A DNA stretch of 64,000 bases from Marivibrio sp040218065 (GCF_040218065.1 NZ_JAVJQE010000004.1:124001-188000), one strand, 5' to 3'. Shown: positions 24,733 to 34,404, counted from the stretch's first letter. Notes: generated by a model not told the origin, from the letters alone. Numbers and translations are program-made.

Positions 24733-25488
24733 ATGGCTTCATCATCCTGGACGCCCGACCAGCCGATCGTCGCCCTCACGGACGTCCATAAGTCCTTCGG
24801 CGATCTTGAGGTCCTGAAAGGGGTGTCGTTGAGCGTCATGAAGGGCGAAGTGATCTGCATCATCGGCCCGTCGGGTTCCGGCAAATCGACCCTGATCCGC
24901 TGCATCAATGCCCTGAACGACATCCAGTCCGGCTCCATCACCGTGGAGGGTTTGGAGGTGCACGACCCGGATCTCGACAAGCTGGCGCTGCGCAAGAAGG
25001 TCGGGATGGTCTTTCAGCAGTACAATCTCTTCCCGCACAAGACGGCGCTTCAGAACATCATGATGGCCCCGATCAAGGTCTTGAAGGAACCGGCCGATCA
25101 GGTTCGGGAGCGCGCGCGCGCCCTGCTCAAGAAGGTTCGGTTGGAGGGCAAGGAGGACGCCTATCCCGGCGAGTTGTCCGGCGGGCAGCAGCAGCGGGTC
25201 GCGATCGCCCGCGCCCTCGCCATGACCCCCGACGTCATGCTGTTCGACGAGGTGACGGCCGCGCTTGATCCCGAGACGGTGAAAGAGGTGCTGGTGACGA
25301 TCAAGGATCTCGCGGCCGACGGCATGACCTGCATTCTCGTCACGCATGAGATGGGGTTCGCGCGCGAGGTCGCGGACCACATCTATTTCACCGACCGCGG
25401 CGTCATCGTCGAGCACGGTCCGCCGGACACCTTCTTCAAGGAGGCCAAAGACCCGCGGACCAAAGAGTTCCTCTCGCAGATTCTCTAG
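24733..25488 (+). CDS. Amino acid ABC transporter ATP-binding protein (GlnQ/HisP type)
   Basis: 251 residues. Walker A GPSGSGKST, Q-loop FQQYNLFPHKTALQN, signature LSGGQQQRVAIARAL, Walker B VMLFDEVTAALDPE, H-loop VTHEMGFA. Completes the importer with the SBP and two permeases. Confidence 0.95.
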   Translation: MASSSWTPDQPIVALTDVHKSFGDLEVLKGVSLSVMKGEVICIIGPSGSGKSTLIRCINALNDIQSGSITVEGLEVHDPDLDKLALRKKVGMVFQQYNLFPHKTALQNIMMAPIKVLKEPADQVRERARALLKKVRLEGKEDAYPGELSGGQQQRVAIARALAMTPDVMLFDEVTAALDPETVKEVLVTIKDLAADGMTCILVTHEMGFAREVADHIYFTDRGVIVEHGPPDTFFKEAKDPRTKEFLSQIL

Positions 25489-25629
25489 GGTCAGCATCTT
25501 CTGGAAGACTACGCTGCAGGGTAGGCGAGAGCTCATTCCCTCTTCTCTGCCGGCGAGTCGTGTCCCGTAGAGCGCCTGGGCCGGAACATGGGTCAGCCAC
25601 GCCTTGGTTTCATCTAGGATTTATCCGCA

Positions 25630-25650
25630 TTTGGCTAGGAGTACGCATTC
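25630..25650. repeat. Copy 2 of a 21-nt dispersed repeat
   Basis: Matches 13510-13530 at 18 of 21 positions (core TTTGGCTAG, AGTA, GC, TTC). Similarity fades into the following ~40 bases, which suggests decayed longer repeats. Confidence 0.4.
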
Positions 25651-25789
25651 GCTCGACCGCGGCCTGACGCCCGGACCTGACCCGAAGCGGGCCTCGGGCG
25701 TTACCGCGGGTCGCCTGCGGCGCCTGAGGCTCGCCTTCAGCGCTCGGTGACGCGTCAGGCCGACGGTCTCATCAAAAAAATATTGCAAT

Positions 25790-25804
25790 TGCGAGTCACT
25801 CGCA
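25790..25804. promoter_or_regulatory. Iron-type operator before the heme receptor
   Basis: TGCGAGT-C-ACTCGCA, a perfect 7-1-7 palindrome behind an AT-rich stretch and 106 bases before the TonB receptor start. Shares TGCGA/TCGCA half-sites with boxes at 36467 and 45034. Fur-type binding is inferred. Confidence 0.6.
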
Positions 25805-25910
25805 GTAAATCCCCTCCAGCCCAGCCAGCCGGCGCCCATTCGAACGGGCCCCGCCAGCCAGGCGTCGATCCACGGAAGCGCTCGACGCAATTACATGCTG
25901 GAGGGGAGTA

Positions 25911-27908
25911 ATGAGCATCTCGCGAACCGCCGCCGCCGGTCTGATCGGCCTTACAGGCGCCGTTTTCCTCGGACAGTCGGCCTCGGCTCAAGATGACGCC
26001 GCGTCGCCGGTCACCGCGCTGGACGCTGTCAGCGTGACGGCGACCCGGACCGAAAAGTCGGCGCTTGAGGCGCCGGCCTCCGTCTCGGTCGTGGGGCGCG
26101 AGGAGATCGAGCGCGCCCAGCCGCAGGCGCTCGACGACGTCCTGAAAGGCGTGCCGGGCGTGCAGATGACGGGCGGCCCGCGCAATTCCGCCGAACAGCC
26201 GTCGATCCGCGGCTTCAGCGACGAACGGGTCGTGATCCGCACCGACGGGGTGCGCAAAAACTTCCAATCCGGGCACCGCGGCCGCACCTTCCTGGAGCCG
26301 ACGTTGCTCAAGCAGGTGGACGTGCTGCGCGGGCCGAGTTCGATGCTCTACGGCTCCGGCGCGCTCGGCGGCGTCATCAATATGGAGACGATCGACGCGG
26401 CCGATCTGCTGGCGCCGGGCGAAACCGTGGGCGCGCGCACGACGACGGGCTATCAGACCAACAACGACATGCGCCGAGGCGGCCTGACAATCTACGGGCG
26501 GCCGGCCGACGGCGTCGATCTGCTGGTCAACGGCGTGCGCAGCAGCTCCGGGAACTACACCGACGGCTCGGGCGACGAGATCCTGTTTTCCGGCGACAGC
26601 GTGAAGTCCGGCTTGGCGAAGGCCGAGTTCACCCGGGAAGGTCACAGCCTTGATCTGTCGCTGCAGACCTACCGGAACGAGCACGACATCCCGACCGCCG
26701 CCAACACCGACGGCGACACGATCGCGGAGCGCGTGACGCGGGAAGACAGCGGCAGTGTGCGCTACGGCTTCGAAGGGGCCGACGGGCTCCTCGATCTGAA
26801 CGCCGCCGCCTATGTCAGCGACACCGACATCCGGGAGATCGTGAAGACCTCCGGCCGGCACGACGTCACCGCGCTGGAGACTGTCGGCGTCGACGCCGCC
26901 AACACGGCCGACTTCGTCTTGTCAGACACGGTCGATCTGGCCTTCACCGCCGGGCTGGAGCTCTATCGCGACACCCAGGTCGGTCAGCGCAACGATGCGC
27001 CGCGCGATCAGTTCCCGAACGCCGAACAGGTCAAGCAGGGCTATTTCGCGCAGGCCGAGTTCACCCTATGGGACGAGGTGGCGATCACCCCGGGCCTGCG
27101 CTTCGACGCCTATGATCAGGAGGCGACCGGCCAGGCGGACGCCGGCGACGAGCGTCTGTCGAAGAAACTCGCCGCCAGTTGGCAGGTCAGCGACGCGCTC
27201 ATGCTCTTCGGCTCCTATTCGGAGGCGTTCCGAGCGCCCTCTCTCACCGAGCTCTACGTCAGCGGCACGCACTTCAGGAACAACCGCTTCGTCCCCAACC
27301 CGGACCTCAAGCCCGAGTTCGCGGAGAACAAGGAGTTCGGCGCGGCGCTCTCCTTCGACTCGGTCGTGCAGGATCGCGACGCGCTGCGCATCAAGGGCGC
27401 GGTCTTCCGCAACGACGTCGAGAACCTGATCGAAACGGTTGTAGAGGGCGGCCCCTTCGGCACGACGGAAACCCAAAACGTGCCGGAAGGTCGGATCACC
27501 GGCGCGGAGCTGGAGGCCGCCTACGAGGCGCGCCGCTTCTTCGCGGGCCTCGCCGCCACCCGGCTTCGCGGCGACGACCTGACGGACAATGAGCCGCTGG
27601 CCGACATTCCCGAGGACGTCGTGAGCCTTGACGGCGGCCTGCGTTGGCCGGGCCTCGGCCTCGTCGCTGGGTGGCGCGCCTCGCTCTACTTCGGTCAGGA
27701 CCGGGTTCCGGACGACGCCGAGCCGCTGCGCGGACGCAAGATGATCCACGACCTCTTCGTCTCCTACGAGCCGAACGATCCGGATCTGGACGGCCTGCGC
27801 GTCGACTTCGGCGTCGACAACGTCTTCGACAAGGATTTCCAGCGCTTCGGCTCCGCTCTTCGTGAGACGGGACGGAACGTGAAGCTCTCCGCCGGCTTCA
27901 AATTCTGA
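25911..27908 (+). CDS. TonB-dependent heme/hemoglobin receptor
   Basis: 665 residues. Signal peptide of about 27 residues (ends SASA-QDD), TonB-box-like region (DAVSVTATRTEK), plug domain at about 50-160 (LDDVLKGVPGVQMTGGPRNSAEQPSIRGFSDERVVIRTDGV, VDVLRGPSSMLYGSGALGGVINMETIDA), then a 22-strand barrel ending in a terminal Phe (SAGFKF). FRAPSLTELYVSG and the NPDLKPE motif are typical of the hemoglobin/transferrin/lactoferrin receptor family. Heads a nine-gene heme operon. Confidence 0.92.
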   Translation: MSISRTAAAGLIGLTGAVFLGQSASAQDDAASPVTALDAVSVTATRTEKSALEAPASVSVVGREEIERAQPQALDDVLKGVPGVQMTGGPRNSAEQPSIRGFSDERVVIRTDGVRKNFQSGHRGRTFLEPTLLKQVDVLRGPSSMLYGSGALGGVINMETIDAADLLAPGETVGARTTTGYQTNNDMRRGGLTIYGRPADGVDLLVNGVRSSSGNYTDGSGDEILFSGDSVKSGLAKAEFTREGHSLDLSLQTYRNEHDIPTAANTDGDTIAERVTREDSGSVRYGFEGADGLLDLNAAAYVSDTDIREIVKTSGRHDVTALETVGVDAANTADFVLSDTVDLAFTAGLELYRDTQVGQRNDAPRDQFPNAEQVKQGYFAQAEFTLWDEVAITPGLRFDAYDQEATGQADAGDERLSKKLAASWQVSDALMLFGSYSEAFRAPSLTELYVSGTHFRNNRFVPNPDLKPEFAENKEFGAALSFDSVVQDRDALRIKGAVFRNDVENLIETVVEGGPFGTTETQNVPEGRITGAELEAAYEARRFFAGLAATRLRGDDLTDNEPLADIPEDVVSLDGGLRWPGLGLVAGWRASLYFGQDRVPDDAEPLRGRKMIHDLFVSYEPNDPDLDGLRVDFGVDNVFDKDFQRFGSALRETGRNVKLSAGFKF

Positions 27909-27974
27909 GGGCCGGGGCGGAGCGGGCGGCGCACAGCGATGAGCGCCGAGGACGACGCGCGACAGGAGGATGAG

Positions 27975-28169
27975 ATGACCCACGCCTTGCGATCCACGGC
28001 CCCGCGGGCCGAGGGGGAGGGCGCCGCCGGCGGCGGCACCTCTCGCGGCCCCGGGGTGCTGAGCAGCGCCGCTCTGTTGCAGGACCGGGCGGAGGTGCTG
28101 ATCGAGCACCGCGGCGAAACCTACCGGCTTCGTCAAACCCGGCAGGGCAAGTTGATCCTGACCAAGTGA
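27975..28169 (+). CDS. hemP: Hemin uptake protein HemP
   Basis: 64 residues from ATG 27975 (AGGAGG upstream; an earlier in-frame ATG at 27939 is less well placed). The C-terminal family motif LLQDRAEVLIEHRGETYRLRQTRQGKLILTK is clear. Small cytosolic protein commonly encoded beside heme receptors. Confidence 0.9.
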   Translation: MTHALRSTAPRAEGEGAAGGGTSRGPGVLSSAALLQDRAEVLIEHRGETYRLRQTRQGKLILTK

Positions 28170-28182
28170 GGGGAGGGCGCCG

Positions 28183-29250
28183 ATGATCGGCGAAGCGCCC
28201 AGCTTGAGAGCCCAAGCGGCGGCGGTCCGCTCGCCGGGCGCGGCGGAGCGTCTGGGCGCGGCCGCCGCGCTCGCCGTCGGCGCGGCCGTGCTGGGGGCCG
28301 CGCTCTCTCTCGCCGAGCCGCTGCGCGTCGCAATGGATATGGGCGGGCGCGCGGGCGACGCCCGTCTCGCGCCCGTTTCGCTGACCGTCATGCGCCCGGC
28401 CGCGCCGGCGCCCGCGCCGGCTTCTTCGCCGCCCGCCGATACGTCGCGCGCCGCGCCCGCGCCGCCCGCCGCCTTGCCGGATCCGCCGACGCCGCAGCCC
28501 GCGCCGTCTCCCGCGCCGGCCGCCGCGCCGACGGTGCAATCAGCGCCGACGCCTGAGCCGATCGCGCCGCCTGTCCGGCCCGCCGCGGCGCCGGTTGAAA
28601 GGTCCGCGGTAGAGCCGCAACAGCAGGCTCGGGCGACGCCGCCTGCGCCCGAGCCGACGCCGGAGGTGCAGGGCGCCGAGCTCAAGCAGCCGCCTGCGCC
28701 CGCGCCCGATCTCGCGGCCGCGCGTCAGGCGGCCCGGATGAAGCCGACGCCGCCCGCGCACGACCCCGCCGCGCAGGAACCCGCCGAGGCCGAGCCGCCG
28801 TCCCCCAAGCCGCCGCCCGTCGCCGAGCTGCGCGAGGGCGCAGCCGCGCAGGCCCCGACGCAGACGCGGTCGGTCGAGACGTCCGACGAACAAAGCGCCG
28901 AGCCCGCGACGGCGCGCGCCGCCGCCGCCGAAGACGCCCCCGCCGACCCGGCGCAGGTCGCGAGCGCGCCCGTGCTGGTCACCGAGCCGCGCTTCCGAAG
29001 TGCGCCGACGCCGCCGGTCTATCCGCCGACCTCGCGTCGGCGCCATGAGGAGGGGGTCGTCGTCCTGCGGGCGCTGGTCTCGCCCTCCGGCCGGACGGAG
29101 GAGGTCGCGGTGCATCGCTCTTCCGGCTTCCATCGCCTGGATGAAGCCGCCCGTCTGGCCGTCCTCGACTGGCGGTTCGAGCCGGCGCGCCGCGCCGCCG
29201 TGCCGGTCGCCTCCTGGGTCGAGGTGCCGGTGCGCTTCCACCTGAACTGA
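28183..29250 (+). CDS. tonB: TonB energy transducer
   Basis: 355 residues. N-terminal membrane anchor (AAALAVGAAVLGAALSLAEPL), then about 200 residues of Pro/Ala-rich periplasmic linker, then a C-terminal TonB domain (PPVYPPTSRRRHEEGVVVLRALVSPSGRTEEVAVHRSSGFHRLDEAARLAVLDWRFEPA). Longer linker than usual. Works with ExbBD encoded downstream to energise the receptor. Confidence 0.9.
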   Translation: MIGEAPSLRAQAAAVRSPGAAERLGAAAALAVGAAVLGAALSLAEPLRVAMDMGGRAGDARLAPVSLTVMRPAAPAPAPASSPPADTSRAAPAPPAALPDPPTPQPAPSPAPAAAPTVQSAPTPEPIAPPVRPAAAPVERSAVEPQQQARATPPAPEPTPEVQGAELKQPPAPAPDLAAARQAARMKPTPPAHDPAAQEPAEAEPPSPKPPPVAELREGAAAQAPTQTRSVETSDEQSAEPATARAAAAEDAPADPAQVASAPVLVTEPRFRSAPTPPVYPPTSRRRHEEGVVVLRALVSPSGRTEEVAVHRSSGFHRLDEAARLAVLDWRFEPARRAAVPVASWVEVPVRFHLN

Positions 29251-29289
29251 CCCCCGTCTCATCAACCCGACGTCGTCTGGAGATCGATC

Positions 29290-30384
29290 ATGGCCGCTAC
29301 TCTCTCTCATTCCGACCGGATCGCCGAGGCCGAGGCCCTGCGCGCCCGGCGCCGCGCGCTCGCCGCCGAACGACCGGAGCTTCGGGTGCGCGACGCCGCC
29401 GCCGCGCTGGGCGTCAGCGAGGCCGCGTTGGTCGCCGCCGAAGTCGGCGAAAGCGTCGTACGCCTGGCGCCCGACATGCGCGAACTGGTTCGGGGCCTGC
29501 CGAGCCTCGGCCGCGTCATGGTGCTGACCCGCAATGAGACGGCTGTGCATGAGCGCAAGGGCGTCTTCGGCAACATCAAGACGGGCGGCCATGTCGGTCT
29601 GGTGCTGAACGAGACCATCGATCTGCGCCTGTTCTTCGCCCATTGGCGCACCGCTTTCGCGGTGACAGAGGAGGTGCGCAGCGGACGCCGGCGCAGCCTG
29701 CAGGTTTTCGACGCAGACGGCGTCGCCGTTCACAAGATTTATCTGCTGGCGGAGAGCGACGCGGCCGCCTTCGACGCGCTGGTCGCGCGCTGGCGGGCCG
29801 AGGATCAGGCGCCGGGGCTGGATCGACGCGCCGCGCGCGCACGGCGCGAGCGGGCGGACCCGGTCGCGGAGGGGGCGGTCGATGTCGAGGGCTTCCGGGA
29901 CGCCTGGCGCGCCATGCAGGACGTGCACGAGTTTCACGGCATGCTGCGCCGCCACAAGCTGAGCCGGCGCCGCGCGATGGATCTGGCGGAGCCCGAATTC
30001 GTGAGCCCGGCGCCGGCAGGCGCGCTCGCCCGGGCGCTGGAAATGGCGGCCGCGCGCGAAACCCCGATCATGGTCTTCGTCAACAACCGCGGCTGCATCC
30101 AGATCCACAGCGGCCCGATCCGCACCGTTCGCCCCGCCGGCGATTGGGACAACGTGCTGGATCCGGATTTCAACTTGCACGTCCGCCGCGATCGCGTGCG
30201 CGAGGCCTTCGTGGTACGCAAGCCGACGGCGGACGGGATCGTCACCGCGCTGGAGCTCTACGACGCCGACGGGGCGCACGTCCTGCAGATGTTCGGGGTG
30301 CGCAAGCCCGGGATCGAAGAATCGACGTCCTGGCGCAAGCTGACCGAGGATATCCTGTCCGCGCCGGCGGAGGCGCCGGCATGA
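29290..30384 (+). CDS. hmuS: Hemin-degrading factor / heme chaperone HmuS
   Basis: 364 residues, two HemS/ChuX repeats (about 1-170 and 190-360). Features: RVMVLTRNETAVHERKGVFGNI, NETIDLRLFFAHWRTAF, the repeat ETPIMVFVNNRGCIQIHSGPIRTVRPAGDWDNVLDPDFNLHV, with the proximal heme His expected in the second repeat. Cytoplasmic heme handling or breakdown after import. Stop overlaps the exbB start. Confidence 0.92.
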   Translation: MAATLSHSDRIAEAEALRARRRALAAERPELRVRDAAAALGVSEAALVAAEVGESVVRLAPDMRELVRGLPSLGRVMVLTRNETAVHERKGVFGNIKTGGHVGLVLNETIDLRLFFAHWRTAFAVTEEVRSGRRRSLQVFDADGVAVHKIYLLAESDAAAFDALVARWRAEDQAPGLDRRAARARRERADPVAEGAVDVEGFRDAWRAMQDVHEFHGMLRRHKLSRRRAMDLAEPEFVSPAPAGALARALEMAAARETPIMVFVNNRGCIQIHSGPIRTVRPAGDWDNVLDPDFNLHVRRDRVREAFVVRKPTADGIVTALELYDADGAHVLQMFGVRKPGIEESTSWRKLTEDILSAPAEAPA

Positions 30385-31085
30385 TCCCCGCGCTGGAGGA
30401 ACTCGGCGATCTGATCGCGCGCTTGGGGCCGGTCGGCCCGACCTTGGCGGCGGCGGCGGCGTTGACGCTGTTCCTGACGGTGGAGCGCGCGGTGGTCTTC
30501 GCCGCCGCCGGGCGCACGCCGCGCCGCGCGGTGCGCCGCGCGCTGGCGCGCGCCTCGCAGGCGACGCCCGCGCAACTGCCCGACGCCTTGGCCGGCGCGC
30601 CGCGGCTGGTGCGCCAAGGCGCGGACGTGCTGCTGCACGCGCGGCCGGCCGACAAGACCGGGCGGGAGGAGGCGGCGAGCCTGTGGCTCGAAGGCGTGCG
30701 CGGCGGCCTGACGCGCGGCCTGGGGCTGTTGCAGTTGGTCGCGGCGCTGGCCCCGATGTTGGGGCTGCTCGGCACCGTGCTGGGCATGGTCGTCGCCTTC
30801 CAGGCGATCGCCGACCAGGAGGGGCCGGTGCATCCCGCCCTGTTGGCCGACGGGTTGTGGCAGGCCATGCTGACGACCGTGGTCGGCCTCGCGGTCGCCC
30901 TGCCGGCGACGGCGGCGCGGTGGGCGTTCGACGCATTGGCGGAGGCGCGCGTCGGACTGCTGGCCGGCGCGCTCTCCGAATTGTCCTTGCGGATCGAAGC
31001 GGAGCGCGACGCGCCGGGCGGATCCGCGCGTCCAAAGCCGCACGCAGAGCCGAACGCCGCCCCCGCGCGGGAGCGCGCGGCATGA
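30381..31085 (+). CDS. exbB: Biopolymer transport protein ExbB (MotA/TolQ/ExbB family)
   Basis: 234 residues; ATG 30381 overlaps the hmuS stop (ATGA). Membrane segments: GPTLAAAAALTLFLTVERAVVF, and a pair in LLQLVAALAPMLGLLGTVLGMVVAFQAIA and GLWQAMLTTVVGLAVALPATAA, which carry the family's conserved GLLGTVLGM and TTVVGL. Part of the proton channel that drives TonB. Confidence 0.92.
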   Translation: MIPALEELGDLIARLGPVGPTLAAAAALTLFLTVERAVVFAAAGRTPRRAVRRALARASQATPAQLPDALAGAPRLVRQGADVLLHARPADKTGREEAASLWLEGVRGGLTRGLGLLQLVAALAPMLGLLGTVLGMVVAFQAIADQEGPVHPALLADGLWQAMLTTVVGLAVALPATAARWAFDALAEARVGLLAGALSELSLRIEAERDAPGGSARPKPHAEPNAAPARERAA

Positions 31086-31522
31086 TCGGGGCGCGTCGGG
31101 CGGGCGCGGCGGGCCGATCCTCCCTCGGCCTGGTCGGCGATCTGACGCCGCTGATCGACGTCCTGTTCATGCTGATCGTCTTCATGGTGCTGACGGCGAA
31201 CGCGGCCGAACGGGCGCTCGACGCCGGCTTCGCCTCGAGCGAGGAAAGTCTGGCCGCGCCGAGCGCGGGCGACCGGCCGCTCGCCGTGGAAATCGGCGCC
31301 GCCGACGCCCCGGCCGCCTTCCGGATCGAGGATCGCGCCTATGCGGACTGGCCGGCGGCCAAGACCGCGCTCGCAGCGCAGCTGCAAGAGGGCGCCGGCG
31401 CCGCGCCGTCGCTGCGCGTCGCCGTCGCCGCCGACGCGCCCGCCCAACGCATGATCGACCTGATGAGCTTCCTCCAAGTCCGCGGCGTCACGGACGCCCA
31501 GATCGTGGTGCGCAGCCGATGA
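31082..31522 (+). CDS. exbD: Biopolymer transport protein ExbD
   Basis: 146 residues; ATG 31082 overlaps exbB stop. Single N-terminal membrane helix with LTPLIDVLFMLIVFMVLTA, including the conserved Asp (LIDV) required for proton movement; periplasmic domain follows. Companion of ExbB. Confidence 0.92.
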   Translation: MIGARRAGAAGRSSLGLVGDLTPLIDVLFMLIVFMVLTANAAERALDAGFASSEESLAAPSAGDRPLAVEIGAADAPAAFRIEDRAYADWPAAKTALAAQLQEGAGAAPSLRVAVAADAPAQRMIDLMSFLQVRGVTDAQIVVRSR

Positions 31523-31562
31523 CCGACCTGCGCGCCTCGCCCCCTTCGAAGGAGATCCGACG

Positions 31563-32477
31563 ATGACCTCGCTCAGCCGTCCCACGCGCCGCACGGCCGT
31601 TCTGTCCGCCTTCGCCGCCCTGGCCGCGGGGCCGCTCCTCTCCACGCGCGTCCAGGCCGACGCGCGGCGTCGCCTCATCGCCTTGGGCGGGGCGATTACC
31701 GAGACGCTCTATTTCCTCGACCGCGGCGACTGGCTGGTGGGGGCCGACACGACGTCGAGCTATCCGAGCGCGGCGCAAGACTTGCCGAAGGTCGGCTATC
31801 TGCGCGCCGTCTCCGCCGAGGGGACGCTGTCGCTCGCCCCCGATCTGGTGATCGCGGAGGAGAGCGCCGGCCCGCCGGATGCATTGGAGGCGATCGCCCG
31901 CGCCGGGGCGGAAGTGGCCTATGTGCCGGAGGCGCGATCGATCGACGGCGTCGTCGCCAAGATCGATCGGATCGCCGGCCTCGTCGCCGCCGAGGAGGCG
32001 GCCGCTCGTCTGAGCGCGACGATCCGCGAACGCGCCGCGCACCTGGCCGACGCCGTCGCCGGCGTCGAGCGCCGGCCGCGCGTCCTGTTCCTGATGGACC
32101 TGCGCGAGGGGGCGCTGTTGTCGGCCGGCGAGGGGACGGCGGCGAAGGCGATCATCGAGCTCGCCGGCGGCCGGAACGCGCTTGACGGGTTCGAGGGCTA
32201 CAAGCCGGTTTCGGCCGAGAGCATTCTCGCCCGCGCCCCGGACGCGATCCTGATGATGAGCCATGCGGCGGAGCGCCACGGCGGCGTCGGCGCATTGGCG
32301 CGCGACCCGCGGCTCGCCGGCCTTCAGGCCGTCCAGGACGGGCGTCTGATCGCGATGGAGGGGCTCAAGCTCCTCGGCTTCGGGCCGCGCACGCCGGACG
32401 CGGCGCGCGAGTTGGCCGCCGCGCTGCACGGACCGGCGATCGCGCCGCCGTTGGGCGCGCCGTTGGAGGCGTCGTGA
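31563..32477 (+). CDS. hmuT: Periplasmic heme-binding protein HmuT
   Basis: 304 residues. N-terminal signal with twin arginines (TRRTAVLSAFAALAAGPLL). Features: RLIALGGAITETLYFLDRGDWLVGADTTSSYP, LPKVGYLRAVSAEGTLSLAPDLVIAEESAGPPDALE, characteristic of HmuT with a Tyr near the heme site. AAGGAG precedes the start. Delivers heme to HmuUV. Stop overlaps the hmuU start (GTGA). Confidence 0.93.
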   Translation: MTSLSRPTRRTAVLSAFAALAAGPLLSTRVQADARRRLIALGGAITETLYFLDRGDWLVGADTTSSYPSAAQDLPKVGYLRAVSAEGTLSLAPDLVIAEESAGPPDALEAIARAGAEVAYVPEARSIDGVVAKIDRIAGLVAAEEAAARLSATIRERAAHLADAVAGVERRPRVLFLMDLREGALLSAGEGTAAKAIIELAGGRNALDGFEGYKPVSAESILARAPDAILMMSHAAERHGGVGALARDPRLAGLQAVQDGRLIAMEGLKLLGFGPRTPDAARELAAALHGPAIAPPLGAPLEAS

Positions 32478-33616
32478 GCGGCGTGGACGGCGCGCTGGGC
32501 GACGACGCGGCGGCGCGGGGCGCACGCCCCGCCGTCGACCGACGGGCGCGCCGGCGGCTTCTCTTGCTGGCGCTGTTCGCGCTGGCGGCGCTCGTCGCCG
32601 GCGTGGGCGCCTTCACGGTCGGCGCCTATCCGATCCCCGCGGGACAGGTCCTGGGCGCGCTGGTCCGCGCGATCGCGCCTTGGGGGGCGGAAGCGCTGTC
32701 GCTGGGCGATGCGGAGGCGGCGCAGCGCGACCTCGTGCTGCTGGAGATCCGCGCCCCGCGGATCCTGTTCGGCCTCCTGGTGGGCGCGGCGCTGGCGGTG
32801 AGCGGCGCGGCGATGCAGGCGCTATTCCGAAATCCGCTGGCGGACCCGGGTTTGGTCGGCGTGTCGACCGGCGCAGCGCTTGGCGCGGTTGCGATGATCG
32901 TCTTCGCGGGCGCGCTGACGCCGACCTTCGGCGCGCTGGCCGGCGCGGCTGTGCCGGCGGCGGCCTTTCTGGGGGCGGCCGTGGTGACCGTCCTGATCTT
33001 CCTGATCGGCGTGCGCGGCGGCGGGGGCGTGGACGTCGCGCTGATGCTGTTGGCCGGTGTCGCGATCAACGCGATCGCGGGTGCGGGCGTCGGCGCGATG
33101 ACCTATCTGGCGGACGATCAGGCGCTGCGCAGCCTTACCTTCTGGACGATGGGCAGCCTGGCGGTCTCCGGCTGGGACGCGTTGGGGATCACCTTCGCGA
33201 TGATCGCGCCGGCCGCGCTTTGGCTTATGCTCCAGGGCGGCGCGCTCAACCGCTATCTGCTGGGCGAGGCCGAGGCCGGTCATCTCGGCGTCGACGTCCG
33301 GCGCCTCAAGACCGGCGTCATTCTGGCGGTCGCCTTGTCGGTGGGGGCGGCGGTCGCGGTCGCCGGCGCGATCGGCTTCGTCGGCCTGGTGACGCCGCAT
33401 CTGGTGCGGATGATGGGCGGGCCGGACAATCGCTTCGTGCTGCCCGGCGCGGCGCTCCTGGGCGCGGCGCTGACGGTCACGGCGGACGCCTTCGCGCGCG
33501 GCGTGGCGGCGCCGGCGGAGATCCCGGTCGGTCTCGTGCTGAGCGCGGTGGGCGGCCCGTTCTTCCTCTGGTTCCTGATGAGCCGACGCGCGGGAGGCGC
33601 CGCATGGCGGAATTGA
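32474..33616 (+). CDS. hmuU: Heme ABC transporter permease HmuU (FecCD family)
   Basis: 380 residues, GTG start overlapping hmuT stop. FecCD features: EIRAPRILFGLLVGAALAVSGAAMQALFRNPLADPGLVGVSTGAALGAV, then ten or so hydrophobic segments and the GFVGLVTPHLVRMMGGPDNRFVLPGAALLGA region. Inner-membrane channel for heme. Confidence 0.94.
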   Translation: MSGVDGALGDDAAARGARPAVDRRARRRLLLLALFALAALVAGVGAFTVGAYPIPAGQVLGALVRAIAPWGAEALSLGDAEAAQRDLVLLEIRAPRILFGLLVGAALAVSGAAMQALFRNPLADPGLVGVSTGAALGAVAMIVFAGALTPTFGALAGAAVPAAAFLGAAVVTVLIFLIGVRGGGGVDVALMLLAGVAINAIAGAGVGAMTYLADDQALRSLTFWTMGSLAVSGWDALGITFAMIAPAALWLMLQGGALNRYLLGEAEAGHLGVDVRRLKTGVILAVALSVGAAVAVAGAIGFVGLVTPHLVRMMGGPDNRFVLPGAALLGAALTVTADAFARGVAAPAEIPVGLVLSAVGGPFFLWFLMSRRAGGAAWRN

Positions 33617-34389
33617 TCGAGGTTTCGGCCGCGCGGGGCGGGCGGCGGGTGCTGCATGAGGTCACGTTGGCCGCGCCGGCCGGCTGCGTCACCGTGATCG
33701 CCGGACCCAACGGGTCCGGCAAGACCACCGCGCTCGCGCTGATGGCGGGCGACCTAAGGCCGTCGACGGGGCGCGTGCTGCTCGGCGACGCGCCGATCGA
33801 GGGGTTGAGCGCGGCCGTCCGCGCGCTCCGGCGCGCCGTGATGCCGCAGCATTTCAACCTGGTCTTCGCCTTCACCGTGCGGGAGGTGGTGGAGATGGGA
33901 TTGCTGCCGGCCTTGCCCGCCCGCCGGCGCGCGCCCGTCGTCGAGGAGGCGCTGGCGCTGGCCGACGTGGCGGCGATGGCCGAACGGCCGGTGACGCAGC
34001 TCTCCGGCGGCGAACGCCAGCGCGTCTCCTTCGCCCGCGCGACCGCGCAGGTGTTGAGCGCCCAGGCGGTCGCCCCCGACGCGCCGGCGACCCTGTTCCT
34101 GGACGAGCCGACGGCGAGCCTCGATCTCGCGCACCAGGCGGCGGTGGTGCGCGCCGCGCACCGGCTGGCCGCCGACGGGGTGCGGGTCGTCATGGTGATG
34201 CACGACCTGACCTTGATCGACGCCGCCGCCGACCACCTGGTGCTCCTGAAGGAGGGGCAGGTCGCCGCGGCCGGCGCGCCGCGCGCGGTGCTCGACGAGC
34301 CGACCATCCGGTCCGTCTACGCCGCATCCGTCGCCGTGATCGAGGACGCGGACGCCCGCGCGGTGGCGCTGACGGCGCTGCGTCCTTGA
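33604..34389 (+). CDS. hmuV: Heme ABC transporter ATP-binding protein HmuV
   Basis: 261 residues, starts 13 bases inside hmuU. Walker A GPNGSGKT (34-41), signature LSGGERQRVSFARA, Walker B TLFLDEPTASLD, H-loop VMHDLTL. The PQHFNLVFAFTVREVVEMG stretch is typical of HmuV. Last gene of the heme operon. Confidence 0.94.
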   Translation: MAELIEVSAARGGRRVLHEVTLAAPAGCVTVIAGPNGSGKTTALALMAGDLRPSTGRVLLGDAPIEGLSAAVRALRRAVMPQHFNLVFAFTVREVVEMGLLPALPARRRAPVVEEALALADVAAMAERPVTQLSGGERQRVSFARATAQVLSAQAVAPDAPATLFLDEPTASLDLAHQAAVVRAAHRLAADGVRVVMVMHDLTLIDAAADHLVLLKEGQVAAAGAPRAVLDEPTIRSVYAASVAVIEDADARAVALTALRP

Positions 34390-34404
34390 TCGGCGCCTCA
34401 GGGT

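Larger units (their letters stand above)
25489..25910. other. 422-base gap holding the heme-receptor promoter
   Basis: No gene seen. It contains a 21-nt repeat copy (25630-25650) and, after an AT-rich run (ATCAAAAAAATATTGCAATT), the iron-type box at 25790-25804. The rest is GC-rich without clear signals. Confidence 0.5.
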
